From the NCBI GenBank assembly GCA_964585385.1, contig CAZPDP010000019.1, positions 1 through 61,011 of the forward strand: a stretch of DNA of 61,011 nt, given 5' to 3'. Source of the stretch: JAGXLC01 sp964585385 (GTDB lineage: Bacteria; Bacteroidota; Bacteroidia; Bacteroidales; UBA12077). Numbering within the stretch: the stretch's first letter is position 1; every line of letters starts with the position of its first letter. A program made the position numbers and the translations under genes. The notes under the pieces were generated by a model, which was not told where the DNA came from, did no database searches, and saw only the letters and a program-made list of their open reading frames with translations. Below are positions 46,469-55,004 of this stretch, piece by piece.

Positions 46469-48517
46469 ATGTTAAAAAGATTTATTATCATTCTCCTGGT
46501 TTCAGTGTTCTTTATCCAATGTACCCAACAAAGCAGCAAGGATAAAAATACTGATGTTCAGTTTATTCCAGACAATACCGTAGAGGCGGTGCAATCAAAG
46601 CTTCTTGACAAATACGGTGAGGAAAATACACTACGAATCAATAAAGGCGTTCAGCAAGTAGCCAATTTCTGGCGGGAAGAAGACGGTGATTCCAAAAAAT
46701 TTGAAGATTTCTGTCTTGAAAACTTTATTGCTGACGACAAGGAACTAAACAAGGTATTAAAAAAGATTTCCGGTAAGATGGAAATACTTTATGGAAATTT
46801 TCATCAGATTGATGTAAAACTGAAAGAACCTCTCCATCTGGACAGAGGACCTGTTCACAAAATTGACAGAATGTTTGCACAATATAGTGCATCTTCTCAC
46901 CTGAAGCAGGATTTCTACAAAAATAAAATTGCTTTTTATACGCTTCTGAATTACCCCTATTACAATCTTGAAAAGAAAAATGAACTTTCGGATGAATGGA
47001 GCAGAAAAGACTGGGCTTATGCCAGGATGGGTGAAGTATATACATCCCGTGTTCCTGCAGATTTACTTCAGAAACGTTCTGAAACAATGACCAAATCTGA
47101 TTCCTATATATCTGAATATAATATTTACATGGGTCAACTGGTAGATGAAAAGGGAAACACCTATTTCCCCGAGGATTTGAGGCTTATTACACACTGGGGT
47201 TTGAGAGACGAGCTAAAATCAAATTATAATGCAGAAAACGGTCTCAAAAAACAAGAAATGATTTACCAGGTTATGCTCGATATCATTAACCAGGATATTC
47301 CGGAGAAAGTGATAAACAACGACCAATTTAAGTGGAACCCTTCAACAGATAAACTTTATGAAGGAGAGGAGGAAATTGAATACAAGCCGGAGCCCAATAC
47401 CCGCTACAAAGTTTTGAGCGATAATTATAAGGTATTAAAAGATATCGATCCTTACCAGCCTTATTTTCCCACATACATTGAGCGTTCCTTTGAGGGTGGT
47501 ATGGAAATGCCTCAGAAAGAAGTGGAAGAGTTGTTTATAGACCTGGTTTCCTCTCCTCAGATTAAAAAGACAGCCCAGCTTATAGAAAAGCGATTGGGCA
47601 GAGAATTAAGACCTTTTGATATCTGGTATAATGGTTTTACACCCAACCAGGCAGTTTCTGAAGAGAAACTCGACAAGGTAGTAAGCAAGAAGTACCCTAC
47701 AAGAGAGGCATTTGAGAAAGATTTACCCAATATTTTAATTGACCTGGGTTTTGAAATAGATAAAGCAGAATTTTTAGCTTCGAAAATAACTGTTGACCCA
47801 TCAAGAGGTGCCGGACATGCATGGGGTGCCTCTATGAAAGACGACGTAGCCCATCTGAGAACCCGTATTGGAAAAGACGGTATGGATTATAAAGGATATA
47901 ATATCGCTATTCATGAATTTGGTCACACAGTAGAACAAACCATTACTCTGCATAATGTGGATTATTACACACTCAACGGTGTACCTAACACTGCATTTAC
48001 AGAAGCCATTGCTTTTCTTTTTCAGAAACGTGATTTAGAGCTACTGGGTATGGAAGGCGAAAGTGGAAACAGGGACCATCTAATGGCCTTAAATAATTTG
48101 TGGTCTTGTTATGAAATAATGGGAGTTTCACTGGTTGATATGAACGTGTGGAAATGGATGTATGAGAATCCTGATGCAACTCCGGCAGAACTGAAAGAAG
48201 CTGTTGTGAGAATTGCAAAGGATGTCTGGAATAAATATTATGCCGAAGTATTTGGCGAAAAAGATTCTCCGATACTGGCTATTTATTCCCATATGATTGA
48301 TAATCCGCTTTATCTTTCGAATTATCCACTGGGCATGTTAATTCATTTTCAGATTGAGCAATATATCCAGGGTAAAGATCTGGCAAAAGAGATTACCAGG
48401 ATGCTTGAACAGGGAAGTATTACTCCTCAGCAATGGATGATTGGAGCTATGGATAACAAACTTTCGAATGATCCTTTACTTAAAGCTGCTGATAAGGCTT
48501 TAAAGGCAATGCAATAA
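46469..48517 (+). CDS. Zincin metallopeptidase-like lipoprotein (HEXXH)
   Basis: 682 residues. The N terminus (MLKRFIIILLVSVFFIQC) looks like a lipoprotein signal, with Cys18 as the probable acylation site, though Gln before Cys is atypical. A HEFGH zinc motif lies in YNIAIHEFGHTVEQTI, and a downstream Glu in FTEAIAFLFQKRDLELLG is placed as in gluzins of the M3/M32 type. The ~400-residue helical N-terminal region (LEKKNELSDEWSRKDWAYARMG) is also compatible with an oligopeptidase tunnel. The dipeptidyl peptidase III motif HExxxGH is not present. Substrate is unknown. A terminator follows. Confidence 0.75.
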   Translation: MLKRFIIILLVSVFFIQCTQQSSKDKNTDVQFIPDNTVEAVQSKLLDKYGEENTLRINKGVQQVANFWREEDGDSKKFEDFCLENFIADDKELNKVLKKISGKMEILYGNFHQIDVKLKEPLHLDRGPVHKIDRMFAQYSASSHLKQDFYKNKIAFYTLLNYPYYNLEKKNELSDEWSRKDWAYARMGEVYTSRVPADLLQKRSETMTKSDSYISEYNIYMGQLVDEKGNTYFPEDLRLITHWGLRDELKSNYNAENGLKKQEMIYQVMLDIINQDIPEKVINNDQFKWNPSTDKLYEGEEEIEYKPEPNTRYKVLSDNYKVLKDIDPYQPYFPTYIERSFEGGMEMPQKEVEELFIDLVSSPQIKKTAQLIEKRLGRELRPFDIWYNGFTPNQAVSEEKLDKVVSKKYPTREAFEKDLPNILIDLGFEIDKAEFLASKITVDPSRGAGHAWGASMKDDVAHLRTRIGKDGMDYKGYNIAIHEFGHTVEQTITLHNVDYYTLNGVPNTAFTEAIAFLFQKRDLELLGMEGESGNRDHLMALNNLWSCYEIMGVSLVDMNVWKWMYENPDATPAELKEAVVRIAKDVWNKYYAEVFGEKDSPILAIYSHMIDNPLYLSNYPLGMLIHFQIEQYIQGKDLAKEITRMLEQGSITPQQWMIGAMDNKLSNDPLLKAADKALKAMQ

Positions 48518-48545
48518 GCATTTTATGGATACAGATACTTTTTCG

Positions 48546-48579
48546 AAAACGTCATAGGTTTTTCTTATGACGTTTTTTC
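48546..48579 (+). terminator. Terminator after the HEXXH lipoprotein gene
   Basis: AAAACGTCATA (48546-48556) pairs with TATGACGTTTT (48566-48576) over 9 bases, followed by a T-run. Confidence 0.88.
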
Positions 48580-48629
48580 TTGTTTTTATGAATAGATCTG
48601 TATTTTAATATATTTTTTTTATATTTTTA

Positions 48630-48637
48630 TATTTTTG
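48630..48637 (+). promoter_or_regulatory. Probable -7 box of the GH16-fold repeat protein
   Basis: TATTTTTG matches TAnnTTTG and lies 24 bases before the ATG at 48661. An ATG at 48653 in another frame stops after two further codons. Confidence 0.45.
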
Positions 48638-48660
48638 TTGGTAATAGAAATCATGGTGCA

Positions 48661-50589
48661 ATGAACAATACTTATCTAAAATTTCGATTTCAACTACTCA
48701 CCACTTTAGGCAAAATCCCTGATACAACCCGGATTGAAGAGAAAGAAAACCAGCTGAAAAAAGAATATAACGACTTATTGGAGTTTCAGGATTCAGACGA
48801 ATTAAAGCGGTTTGAAAATCTCAAAACATTCATTAAATCACCTGAATTCAACCAAAGAAAGAAAGAAATCAATTCTCAGAAATTTAAAGACACAGAAGAA
48901 TACCAAAAAGAGAAGCGCTTTAAAGAACTTGATAAGGACAAAGCCATAAAAAACTACCTGAAACTTAAGGATTCCAAAGAACTTGACCATCTCAATAAGA
49001 TGGAGGAGTCCGGCAAACTGGATCGTTTTTATGAACTGGATAAATTTTTCAATTCGCCTGATTTTAAAGAGTTTAAGAAAGACCTGGAACAAAAGCGTAA
49101 AGAAAAAGAGAAGGAGTATAAAGAGAAGCTTAAAGAATATAAAAAGCAGAATAAAAAATATAGATGGTTTTATGATTTTCAGAATTCAGATGAACTGCGT
49201 TTTTTGAATTCCTTTAAAGATTCTGAAAAACTGAAAGAATATGAAGATGCCAGGGAACAGTCTGAAAATATGGACCTTAAGGCTCTGAAAGAAGAGTATA
49301 AACAAAAAGAAGATGCCTCCTACAAAGATTCCGATGAATACAAAACGTATCTAAGGTATCAGGAATTAAAGAAAGACCCTGACATTAAAAAATTTCATAA
49401 ACTTAGCAATTCCAAAAAATTCCGAACATACAATGAATTAAAGGATTCAGAAGACTTACAACAATTTGAAGATCTTTCTGAATACATAAACTCCGACGGT
49501 TTTAAAAACCTTAAAGAGGAGATTGAAAATCTGAAATTTGAAAATACTGAGGAAGCCAAAAATTTTCAGGAATATAAAGAACTTAAAAACGATCCGGAAA
49601 TCAAACGGGCAAGAAAGTTGAAAGAAAGTAAAGCTTACGAACTTTATAATGAAGCAAAAGACTCTGACTATCTCCAGGAGTACCTTGAATTAAGGGATTA
49701 CATTTCCAGTGATGAATTCAGGGAATTTAAGAAAAAAATGACCCAAAAGGATAAATTTAAAGATTCCCAGGAGTATCAGGATCTGCTTGAATACAATGAG
49801 TTTAAAAAATCGGATAAAATAAAATGGTATTACAAACGAAAAGATTCCAGCGATTTTGATTTTTTCAGGAACTGGGACCAAACATTTTTCGATAACTTTG
49901 AAAATAATGAACTGGACAAAGATAAGTGGCTTTATTCTCCTTTCTGGGGTAAGAATCTTCTCAAGGAAAGTTATGTTCAAAATGTAGACAAACACTTTTT
50001 TACCAAAGGCAACAATTTAAAACTCAACGACAGCCTGCTTCAAATAATAACACAAAAAGAAGAGGTGGAAGGAAAGGCCTGGCATCCGAAATTTGGTTTC
50101 TATCCCAGGAAATTTCACTATACTTCCGGAATGATTAATACATCTGAAAGTTTCAGACAAAAATATGGTATATTCCGCACTAAGGTCAAAGTTGATAATG
50201 TCTATCCTTTCAAAAACTCTTTCTGGCTTATACCGGATAAAATTTCACCCGAGGTGGATATTTTTAGCTATTCAAGCAAAAGCCGTAAAAAGGTATCTCT
50301 AAATAACTATTGGGGTAGCTTTAAAGGTGAAAATGGAATAGGTTATTCACGCACCCGGATAAAAGGACCTGATTTCACCAGTAAATTTTTCATCTACAGT
50401 CTCGAATGGACAGAAAACTCCCTTATCTGGAAGATTAATGGCATCAAAGTAAAAGAAAAAAAGAAAGGAGTTCCGCAAATTCCTCTTTATATGGTATTCA
50501 ATTCAGGACTCCAGGAAGATGTGGATGAAAGTGTACTTCCTTCTATGATGCATATAGATTGGGTAGAGGTTTACCAGGAAAGGCAATAA
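48661..50589 (+). CDS. Five-repeat helical protein with a C-terminal GH16-like domain
   Basis: 642 residues without signal peptide or membrane segment. Residues about 40-395 hold five repeats of about 72 residues. DSDELKRFENL, ESGKLDRFYEL, DSEKLKEYEDA, DSEDLQQFEDL and DSDYLQEYLEL start at about 44, 116, 187, 262 and 334, and SPEF/SPDF/SDGF/SDEF motifs recur with the same period. The composition (Lys, Glu, Asp, Phe, Tyr) indicates long helices. Residues about 408-642 form a concanavalin-like GH16 fold: FFDNFENNELDKDKW at its start, FRTKVKV, and WVEVYQE at its end. At the active site the GH16 ExDxxE motif reads EVDIFS (531-536), so the acid/base Glu is Ser. A glycan-binding role is likelier than hydrolysis. 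Confidence 0.8.
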   Translation: MNNTYLKFRFQLLTTLGKIPDTTRIEEKENQLKKEYNDLLEFQDSDELKRFENLKTFIKSPEFNQRKKEINSQKFKDTEEYQKEKRFKELDKDKAIKNYLKLKDSKELDHLNKMEESGKLDRFYELDKFFNSPDFKEFKKDLEQKRKEKEKEYKEKLKEYKKQNKKYRWFYDFQNSDELRFLNSFKDSEKLKEYEDAREQSENMDLKALKEEYKQKEDASYKDSDEYKTYLRYQELKKDPDIKKFHKLSNSKKFRTYNELKDSEDLQQFEDLSEYINSDGFKNLKEEIENLKFENTEEAKNFQEYKELKNDPEIKRARKLKESKAYELYNEAKDSDYLQEYLELRDYISSDEFREFKKKMTQKDKFKDSQEYQDLLEYNEFKKSDKIKWYYKRKDSSDFDFFRNWDQTFFDNFENNELDKDKWLYSPFWGKNLLKESYVQNVDKHFFTKGNNLKLNDSLLQIITQKEEVEGKAWHPKFGFYPRKFHYTSGMINTSESFRQKYGIFRTKVKVDNVYPFKNSFWLIPDKISPEVDIFSYSSKSRKKVSLNNYWGSFKGENGIGYSRTRIKGPDFTSKFFIYSLEWTENSLIWKINGIKVKEKKKGVPQIPLYMVFNSGLQEDVDESVLPSMMHIDWVEVYQERQ

Positions 50590-50596
50590 ACCTACC

Positions 50597-52168
50597 TTAA
50601 TTCTCCTGTAGCATTTTTATCTGTGCATTCATTTTATCAAGGGTTTTCCTTAGGGGTTCTTCAGGTAGTATGTAATTGTATTGTCCCCAGAATTCCTCGT
50701 CGTAACCTCTTATTTCTTCAATAAAGATTTTGTGTGGCTTGGTGATTTCACTGTATTCAAAGTGACTTACCCCTGCAGTATCCACGTCGCTGGTTATCAT
50801 TTCAAAGCTTACCTGGTAATTCTCGGCAATAAATTCGTTTTTCTTCCTTACTTTGAAAACAAGGTCACCCCGAATGTGATTGAGATAATATCTTCTGCCT
50901 AACTGACGGTAATTTACTGTATATTTTGCCTGTTTAGGCTTAACTTTTAAATCCCACTTCTTTTTAATAATAAGTGAATTAGATATCTTGTTCAGGTTGG
51001 TGTCATCTAAATAAAATTCGGCAGAAACAATGGCGAGCGTTTTGACATCAATGAAAATGGTCCCTGAGTAAAGAGGAAAATCTACGTTCTTGTCAGGTTT
51101 GAAACTAATTTCATAGGTATCATGGTTGTTAAAGTAGGTTATGCCTTTAAATTCAAATTGATAGTTTTTTAATTGAACGGGGTTTAGAAAGCTGAAGTTC
51201 TGATCAATAATATCAAGAAATGAGAGGGCTTCCAGACCGGATTTCAATTTTAGTAAGACATTATCCTGCTTTTGCTTTGCATAATTCACATTTTTCCTGC
51301 TCTTAAGAATTTTTATCTGATCACTTCTGAAAACTTTACTGTAAGGCTTATATATTTTCATCACAGCCTCTGAAATGCTGGTATATTCATCTTCCCGCTT
51401 AACTGATTCCCTGTAAAAACTGGTAAGCATAATAGGTTCACGGAAATAATTTTCTTTTATTCTGGATGTAGCTTCCATCACAACGGAGTAGGGATCAGAC
51501 CATTTGACAATTACTTCCTGGATGGAGTAAGATTTTTTTTCCATCAAAACGGTGTTCTTCTCCAGCAATTCTTCAACCGGCATGATTTTATTATTATACC
51601 CCAGGTAGGTGAAAATTACTGAATCACCTACGGCAGAGGCATTTATTTTTAAAAGAAATTCTCCATTAATATTAGAAATGGTGCCTTTGGCTTTTCCCAT
51701 CAAACCGATATTACAATAAGACAACGGCTCTTTGTCTGTTTTATCTATTATTCTGCCCTGAATCTTAACAAGAGTGTCCTTCTTTAATCTTTTGAGTAAA
51801 GCCAATCTGGCACCCGTAGGTTTTCTATCCTGACGATATATAATGATATGGTTGTTATATGTATCGAATTGAAGAGTAGTATCCTGAAGCAGCGAGTCGA
51901 TAATTGTTCCGAGTTTTTCTTGTTGAAACTCCAGGCTTGTTCTGCGCTCACCATCCAGAATGTCGGAATTGTAGGAAAAATTGTAATCAATCTTTTCACT
52001 TATCTCAAAAAGAGCTCTGTAAACGGGGATATTTTTCAAAGAGATGGAAATCCTTCTTTCAAATAAGGAGGTAGTGTCCTGAGCATTAACTTGTTGAAAA
52101 CAAGAGCCGAAAATAAAAAGTACAAATAACCATTTCCAATACGTTCTTTCTAATGATATAGTGGACAT
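50597..52168 (-). CDS. STN plus CarboxypepD_reg outer-envelope protein without a TonB barrel
   Basis: 523 residues. A signal peptide (WLFVLFIFGSCFQQVNAQ) leads to an STN domain at about 35-110 (ISISLKNIPVYRALFEISEK). A CarboxypepD_reg-like beta sandwich follows at about 133-215 (VKIQGRIIDKTDKEPLSYCN, NINGEFLLKI). The C-terminal ~300 residues (YREPIMLTSFYRES, GTIFIDVKTLAIVSAEFYLDD, RRYYLNHIRGDL) form a DUF5686/DUF4480-like region. TonB-dependent SusC receptors start with the same two domains, but plug and barrel are absent. It is encoded directly after the FecR gene (6-base gap), so the STN domain may signal to that FecR. Confidence 0.82.
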   Translation of the reverse strand: MSTISLERTYWKWLFVLFIFGSCFQQVNAQDTTSLFERRISISLKNIPVYRALFEISEKIDYNFSYNSDILDGERRTSLEFQQEKLGTIIDSLLQDTTLQFDTYNNHIIIYRQDRKPTGARLALLKRLKKDTLVKIQGRIIDKTDKEPLSYCNIGLMGKAKGTISNINGEFLLKINASAVGDSVIFTYLGYNNKIMPVEELLEKNTVLMEKKSYSIQEVIVKWSDPYSVVMEATSRIKENYFREPIMLTSFYRESVKREDEYTSISEAVMKIYKPYSKVFRSDQIKILKSRKNVNYAKQKQDNVLLKLKSGLEALSFLDIIDQNFSFLNPVQLKNYQFEFKGITYFNNHDTYEISFKPDKNVDFPLYSGTIFIDVKTLAIVSAEFYLDDTNLNKISNSLIIKKKWDLKVKPKQAKYTVNYRQLGRRYYLNHIRGDLVFKVRKKNEFIAENYQVSFEMITSDVDTAGVSHFEYSEITKPHKIFIEEIRGYDEEFWGQYNYILPEEPLRKTLDKMNAQIKMLQEN

Positions 52169-52174
52169 AGAATT

Positions 52175-53173
52175 CTAAATTGCTTTCTCTTTCAATATAT
52201 AAACATTTTTTCTCTTTTCCACTAATTTAAGATTTAATGTATGGGTTATCACTTCAAGAATTTTGTCAATTGATTCATTTTTAAATGTGGCCGACAATTT
52301 CATACTTGCAACTTCCGGATTCTTTATGTTTATTTTAACATTGTAGGCATGGTTGAGCTTTTCAACTACACTTTCAAGACTATTGTCCTTGAACATTAAT
52401 TTTCCCGTCTTCCATGCAAGATAATTAATGTCGTTATTTTTTCTTTTCAATAATTCATTATCCCTTAACAGACCAACGTACCCAGGTTCAAGAATAATAG
52501 CAGTTTCTTCATTATTTTCTTTATAGAATTTAACCTTCCCGGATTTGACAAACACTTCAACGGCATTGTCCGGCAGGTTTGTTCTGACATTAAACGAGGT
52601 CCCCAATACTTTTATTTCTGCCTCTTTTGCCCGTATAATAAATGGTTTTGATGCATCTTTCTGAACATCAAAGAATGCTTCACCGTTTACATTTACAAAG
52701 CGTTCTTTCTTTCCAAATTCTTTAGGATAGAATATTTCAGAATTTCCATTCAAGGATGCAATAGAGCCGTCCGGGAGGTAAAGATTGTCCTTCTTCTCTG
52801 TTTGCCCGGTTTCTATAGAAACGTACTTGTTTGCCTCATAAATATGTGTATAAGAAAAATAAGCTAATGTCCCGACAGCAACAAGTATAAAAAGAGCAGC
52901 TGCATATCTCAGCATTCTTTGCTGCAATGAGATTACAGGTGTTTCTTTAACAGTATCGCCCGACTCTTCAATCCTGTTTTTAAATTTTTCCCAGGCTTTA
53001 TCGACGTTTATATTTTGATTTTTTGTTTCCATTTTTTTATGATTCAAATAGAAAGATAAATTTTCAACCATTCTTTTATTTTCCGGATTACGGTGAATCC
53101 ATTTTTCAGCTTCTTCTTGTTCTTGTTGATTTAACTCTCCAAAGATATATTTTGCTATTACTGACCAATTCAT
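52175..53173 (-). CDS. FecR-family anti-sigma factor
   Basis: 332 residues from the ATG at 53173; the longer frame starts at a TTG. The N-terminal cytoplasmic part (IAKYIFGELNQQEQEEAEKW) is followed by one membrane helix (LRYAAALFILVAVGTLAYF). The periplasmic FecR domain has KDNLYLPDGSIASLNGNSEI, GEAFFDVQKDASKPFII and VLGTSFNVRT, with a C-terminal DUF4974 STN-like domain (LMFKDNSLESVVEKLNHAY). It should transmit a signal from an STN-bearing outer-membrane partner to the sigma factor encoded 12 bases upstream. Confidence 0.93.
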   Translation of the reverse strand: MNWSVIAKYIFGELNQQEQEEAEKWIHRNPENKRMVENLSFYLNHKKMETKNQNINVDKAWEKFKNRIEESGDTVKETPVISLQQRMLRYAAALFILVAVGTLAYFSYTHIYEANKYVSIETGQTEKKDNLYLPDGSIASLNGNSEIFYPKEFGKKERFVNVNGEAFFDVQKDASKPFIIRAKEAEIKVLGTSFNVRTNLPDNAVEVFVKSGKVKFYKENNEETAIILEPGYVGLLRDNELLKRKNNDINYLAWKTGKLMFKDNSLESVVEKLNHAYNVKINIKNPEVASMKLSATFKNESIDKILEVITHTLNLKLVEKRKNVYILKEKAI

Positions 53174-53185
53174 AACTGACAAATT

Positions 53186-53737
53186 TTATGATGCTTCCTG
53201 GTATTCATTTAAATTTTTACGGAACACTTTTAATGCTTTCCCCATATCTGTCTCAACAGTTTTTACTGATATTGACAGCTTCTCGGCTATTTCTTTATAT
53301 TTCAATCCTTCGTCACGACTCATCTTGAATACTTTTTGCGTTCTTTCGGGTAATGATCTCAGTGTTCTGTTTATCAACATATTCAGCTCTTTTGCATTCA
53401 GTTCTTCAACTGGGGTAGAAGCGGTTTCATAACCCTGGTTTTTCATGTGACTTTTGTACTTGTTTTCGTATGACTTTGAACGAATCTCTTTCAGGCTTTT
53501 ATTTTTAATGGCTGTGTATAAGTAAGATTTCACCGATTGTTTAACGTTTATTTTATCTCGATTCTGCCAGATGACAAAGAATGTATCCTGCACAACCTCT
53601 TCAGCCTGGTCCATATCGTTCAAATACCTGTCCGCAAAATAACACAATTCTTCATAGTAATCTTTAAAGAGCTTTTCAAAAGCAGAAAGATCTCCTTTGG
53701 AAATCTTTTTTATAATATTTTTATCTGCTTTTTTCAT
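53186..53737 (-). CDS. ECF sigma factor of the FecI-like type
   Basis: 183 residues from the ATG at 53737 (MKKADKNIIKKISKGDLSAF); sixteen upstream codons overlap a hairpin and are excluded. Region 2 is FEKLFKDYYEELCYFADRYL then QAEEVVQDTFFVIWQNRDKI, and region 4 is SLPERTQKVFKMSRDEGL and EIAEKLSISVKTVETDMGKA. It is the first gene of a sigma, FecR, STN-protein operon. In this family sigma release usually turns on a receptor/SusD locus, but none is adjacent here. Confidence 0.92.
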   Translation of the reverse strand: MKKADKNIIKKISKGDLSAFEKLFKDYYEELCYFADRYLNDMDQAEEVVQDTFFVIWQNRDKINVKQSVKSYLYTAIKNKSLKEIRSKSYENKYKSHMKNQGYETASTPVEELNAKELNMLINRTLRSLPERTQKVFKMSRDEGLKYKEIAEKLSISVKTVETDMGKALKVFRKNLNEYQEAS

Positions 53738-53750
53738 AGAGTTTGATTGA

Positions 53751-53780
53751 AAGTTTCCGGGAAGTGAATCCCGGAAACTT
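53751..53780 (-). terminator. Perfect 12-bp hairpin between two minus-strand genes
   Basis: AAGTTTCCGGGA (53751-53762) and TCCCGGAAACTT (53769-53780) are exact complements around a 6-base loop. It lies 12 bases after the stop of the 53792 gene and 14 bases before the sigma ATG. The T-run on the minus strand is weak, so it could be a terminator or an attenuator. Confidence 0.65.
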
Positions 53781-53791
53781 ATCAAAATTAC

Positions 53792-54808
53792 TTATTTTTT
53801 TGGAATGTCTTTAATGTCAGAGTACAGATATTTATTCTTAACTATCCATGCAGCAGAATCTTTGTTCCACTGTTTTTCTGTGGAACTAACCAGCTCTCCG
53901 CTCTCATCGTAGTTAAAAATACTTTTTATTGCATTATTCCATTCTTTTTCCTGGAAATCCCATCTTAAAAGTACTTCATTCTGAAGTAAATCTTTTTTAA
54001 AGTCTCTTTCATACTTAATGCTTTTGACCCACTGGTTCATGCTCTGATTCCAGTTAACATGAATCTCATTGGTGGTATTACCTCTGAAATCATAGTTCAT
54101 AAGGTATTTACCTCTGTTTTCCCAACTATTTGTATAAGGATCATACTTTTCAACAAAAGTTTCATAAGGTTTTCCCATTGTGTGGTCATACTCGAAAGTA
54201 TATCTCAGGTGAAAATCCCAGGAATCTGATGCAGGAGAATAAGTCTTAATTATTACGCTGCTTTCTTCTCCGTTTCGGTTGTAAGAAATCAAATATCTTA
54301 CAGTGCTGATCCAGCGGTCAAGTGCTTGTCTCCACTCATGGTACAGGATTTCTGTTTTTTCACCCTGATCATTGTAGGTCATAGTTTTAATCTTCAAATT
54401 GACCCACTTGCCAAGTTTGGCATTCCATTTTTGATGGAGATTTTCAATGACTTTTCCTTCTTCATCAAAGCTCTTAATTGTTCGGTCATAGTTTTCCCAT
54501 TTGCTATCATCAATATGACGCTGGTTTATCTGTGCGTACAGAAGATTATTGCTATCAAAAAACTTCAGTTCACGATTGTATATTTCATACTTATCCAACT
54601 CTTCATTGAACTTAAATGTATAGCTTGTATCTATATTCTCAGCTTCATAATTTTCAAGGATATTTTCTGTTTTTGATAGTTTATCCTTAAGATTCTGAGC
54701 AGAAGCTGTATTAACTGTAAATACAGAGATTGCGAAAATTCCGAACATAAGCAGGAGTGTTCTTACTAAACTCCTCTTGGTTTTTGATTTAACGTTTGTT
54801 GTTTTCAT
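53792..54808 (-). CDS. Secreted protein with Trp-rich beta repeats
   Basis: 338 residues with a signal peptide (LVRTLLLMFGIFAISVFTVN then TASAQ). The mature protein repeats units of about 40 residues with paired Trp residues and a YD-like turn: YNDQGEKTEILYHEWRQAL then DRWISTVRYLISYNRNGEE, later WDFHLRYTFEYDHTMGK and WENRGKYLMNYDFRGN, then YERDFKKDLLQNEVLLRW. It resembles the protein at 20267 in its turn motif. No enzyme motif is seen. It lies upstream of the ECF sigma gene on the same strand, separated by a strong hairpin, so cotranscription is doubtful. Function is unknown. Confidence 0.7.
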   Translation of the reverse strand: MKTTNVKSKTKRSLVRTLLLMFGIFAISVFTVNTASAQNLKDKLSKTENILENYEAENIDTSYTFKFNEELDKYEIYNRELKFFDSNNLLYAQINQRHIDDSKWENYDRTIKSFDEEGKVIENLHQKWNAKLGKWVNLKIKTMTYNDQGEKTEILYHEWRQALDRWISTVRYLISYNRNGEESSVIIKTYSPASDSWDFHLRYTFEYDHTMGKPYETFVEKYDPYTNSWENRGKYLMNYDFRGNTTNEIHVNWNQSMNQWVKSIKYERDFKKDLLQNEVLLRWDFQEKEWNNAIKSIFNYDESGELVSSTEKQWNKDSAAWIVKNKYLYSDIKDIPKK

Positions 54809-55004
54809 GACTATTTGTTTTTAATTATTATTAATTTTTACAAGGCCTTATATTTGATCCGACTTCACTAATATGACCCACAACAAAGGGTTTACCCTAT
54901 GGAAAAATGAATAATTTTTTAAAACACTCTGGAATACCAGAGTTTAGCTGATGAATGCGGATAAATTTCTCACAGAAGTTATAATCGAAATGCCTTATAG
55001 AATT

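Noticed and set aside
46469..48517. Dipeptidyl peptidase III (M49)
   Set aside because: M49 needs the HExxxGH motif; here the motif is HEFGH (HEXXH) with a differently placed downstream Glu.
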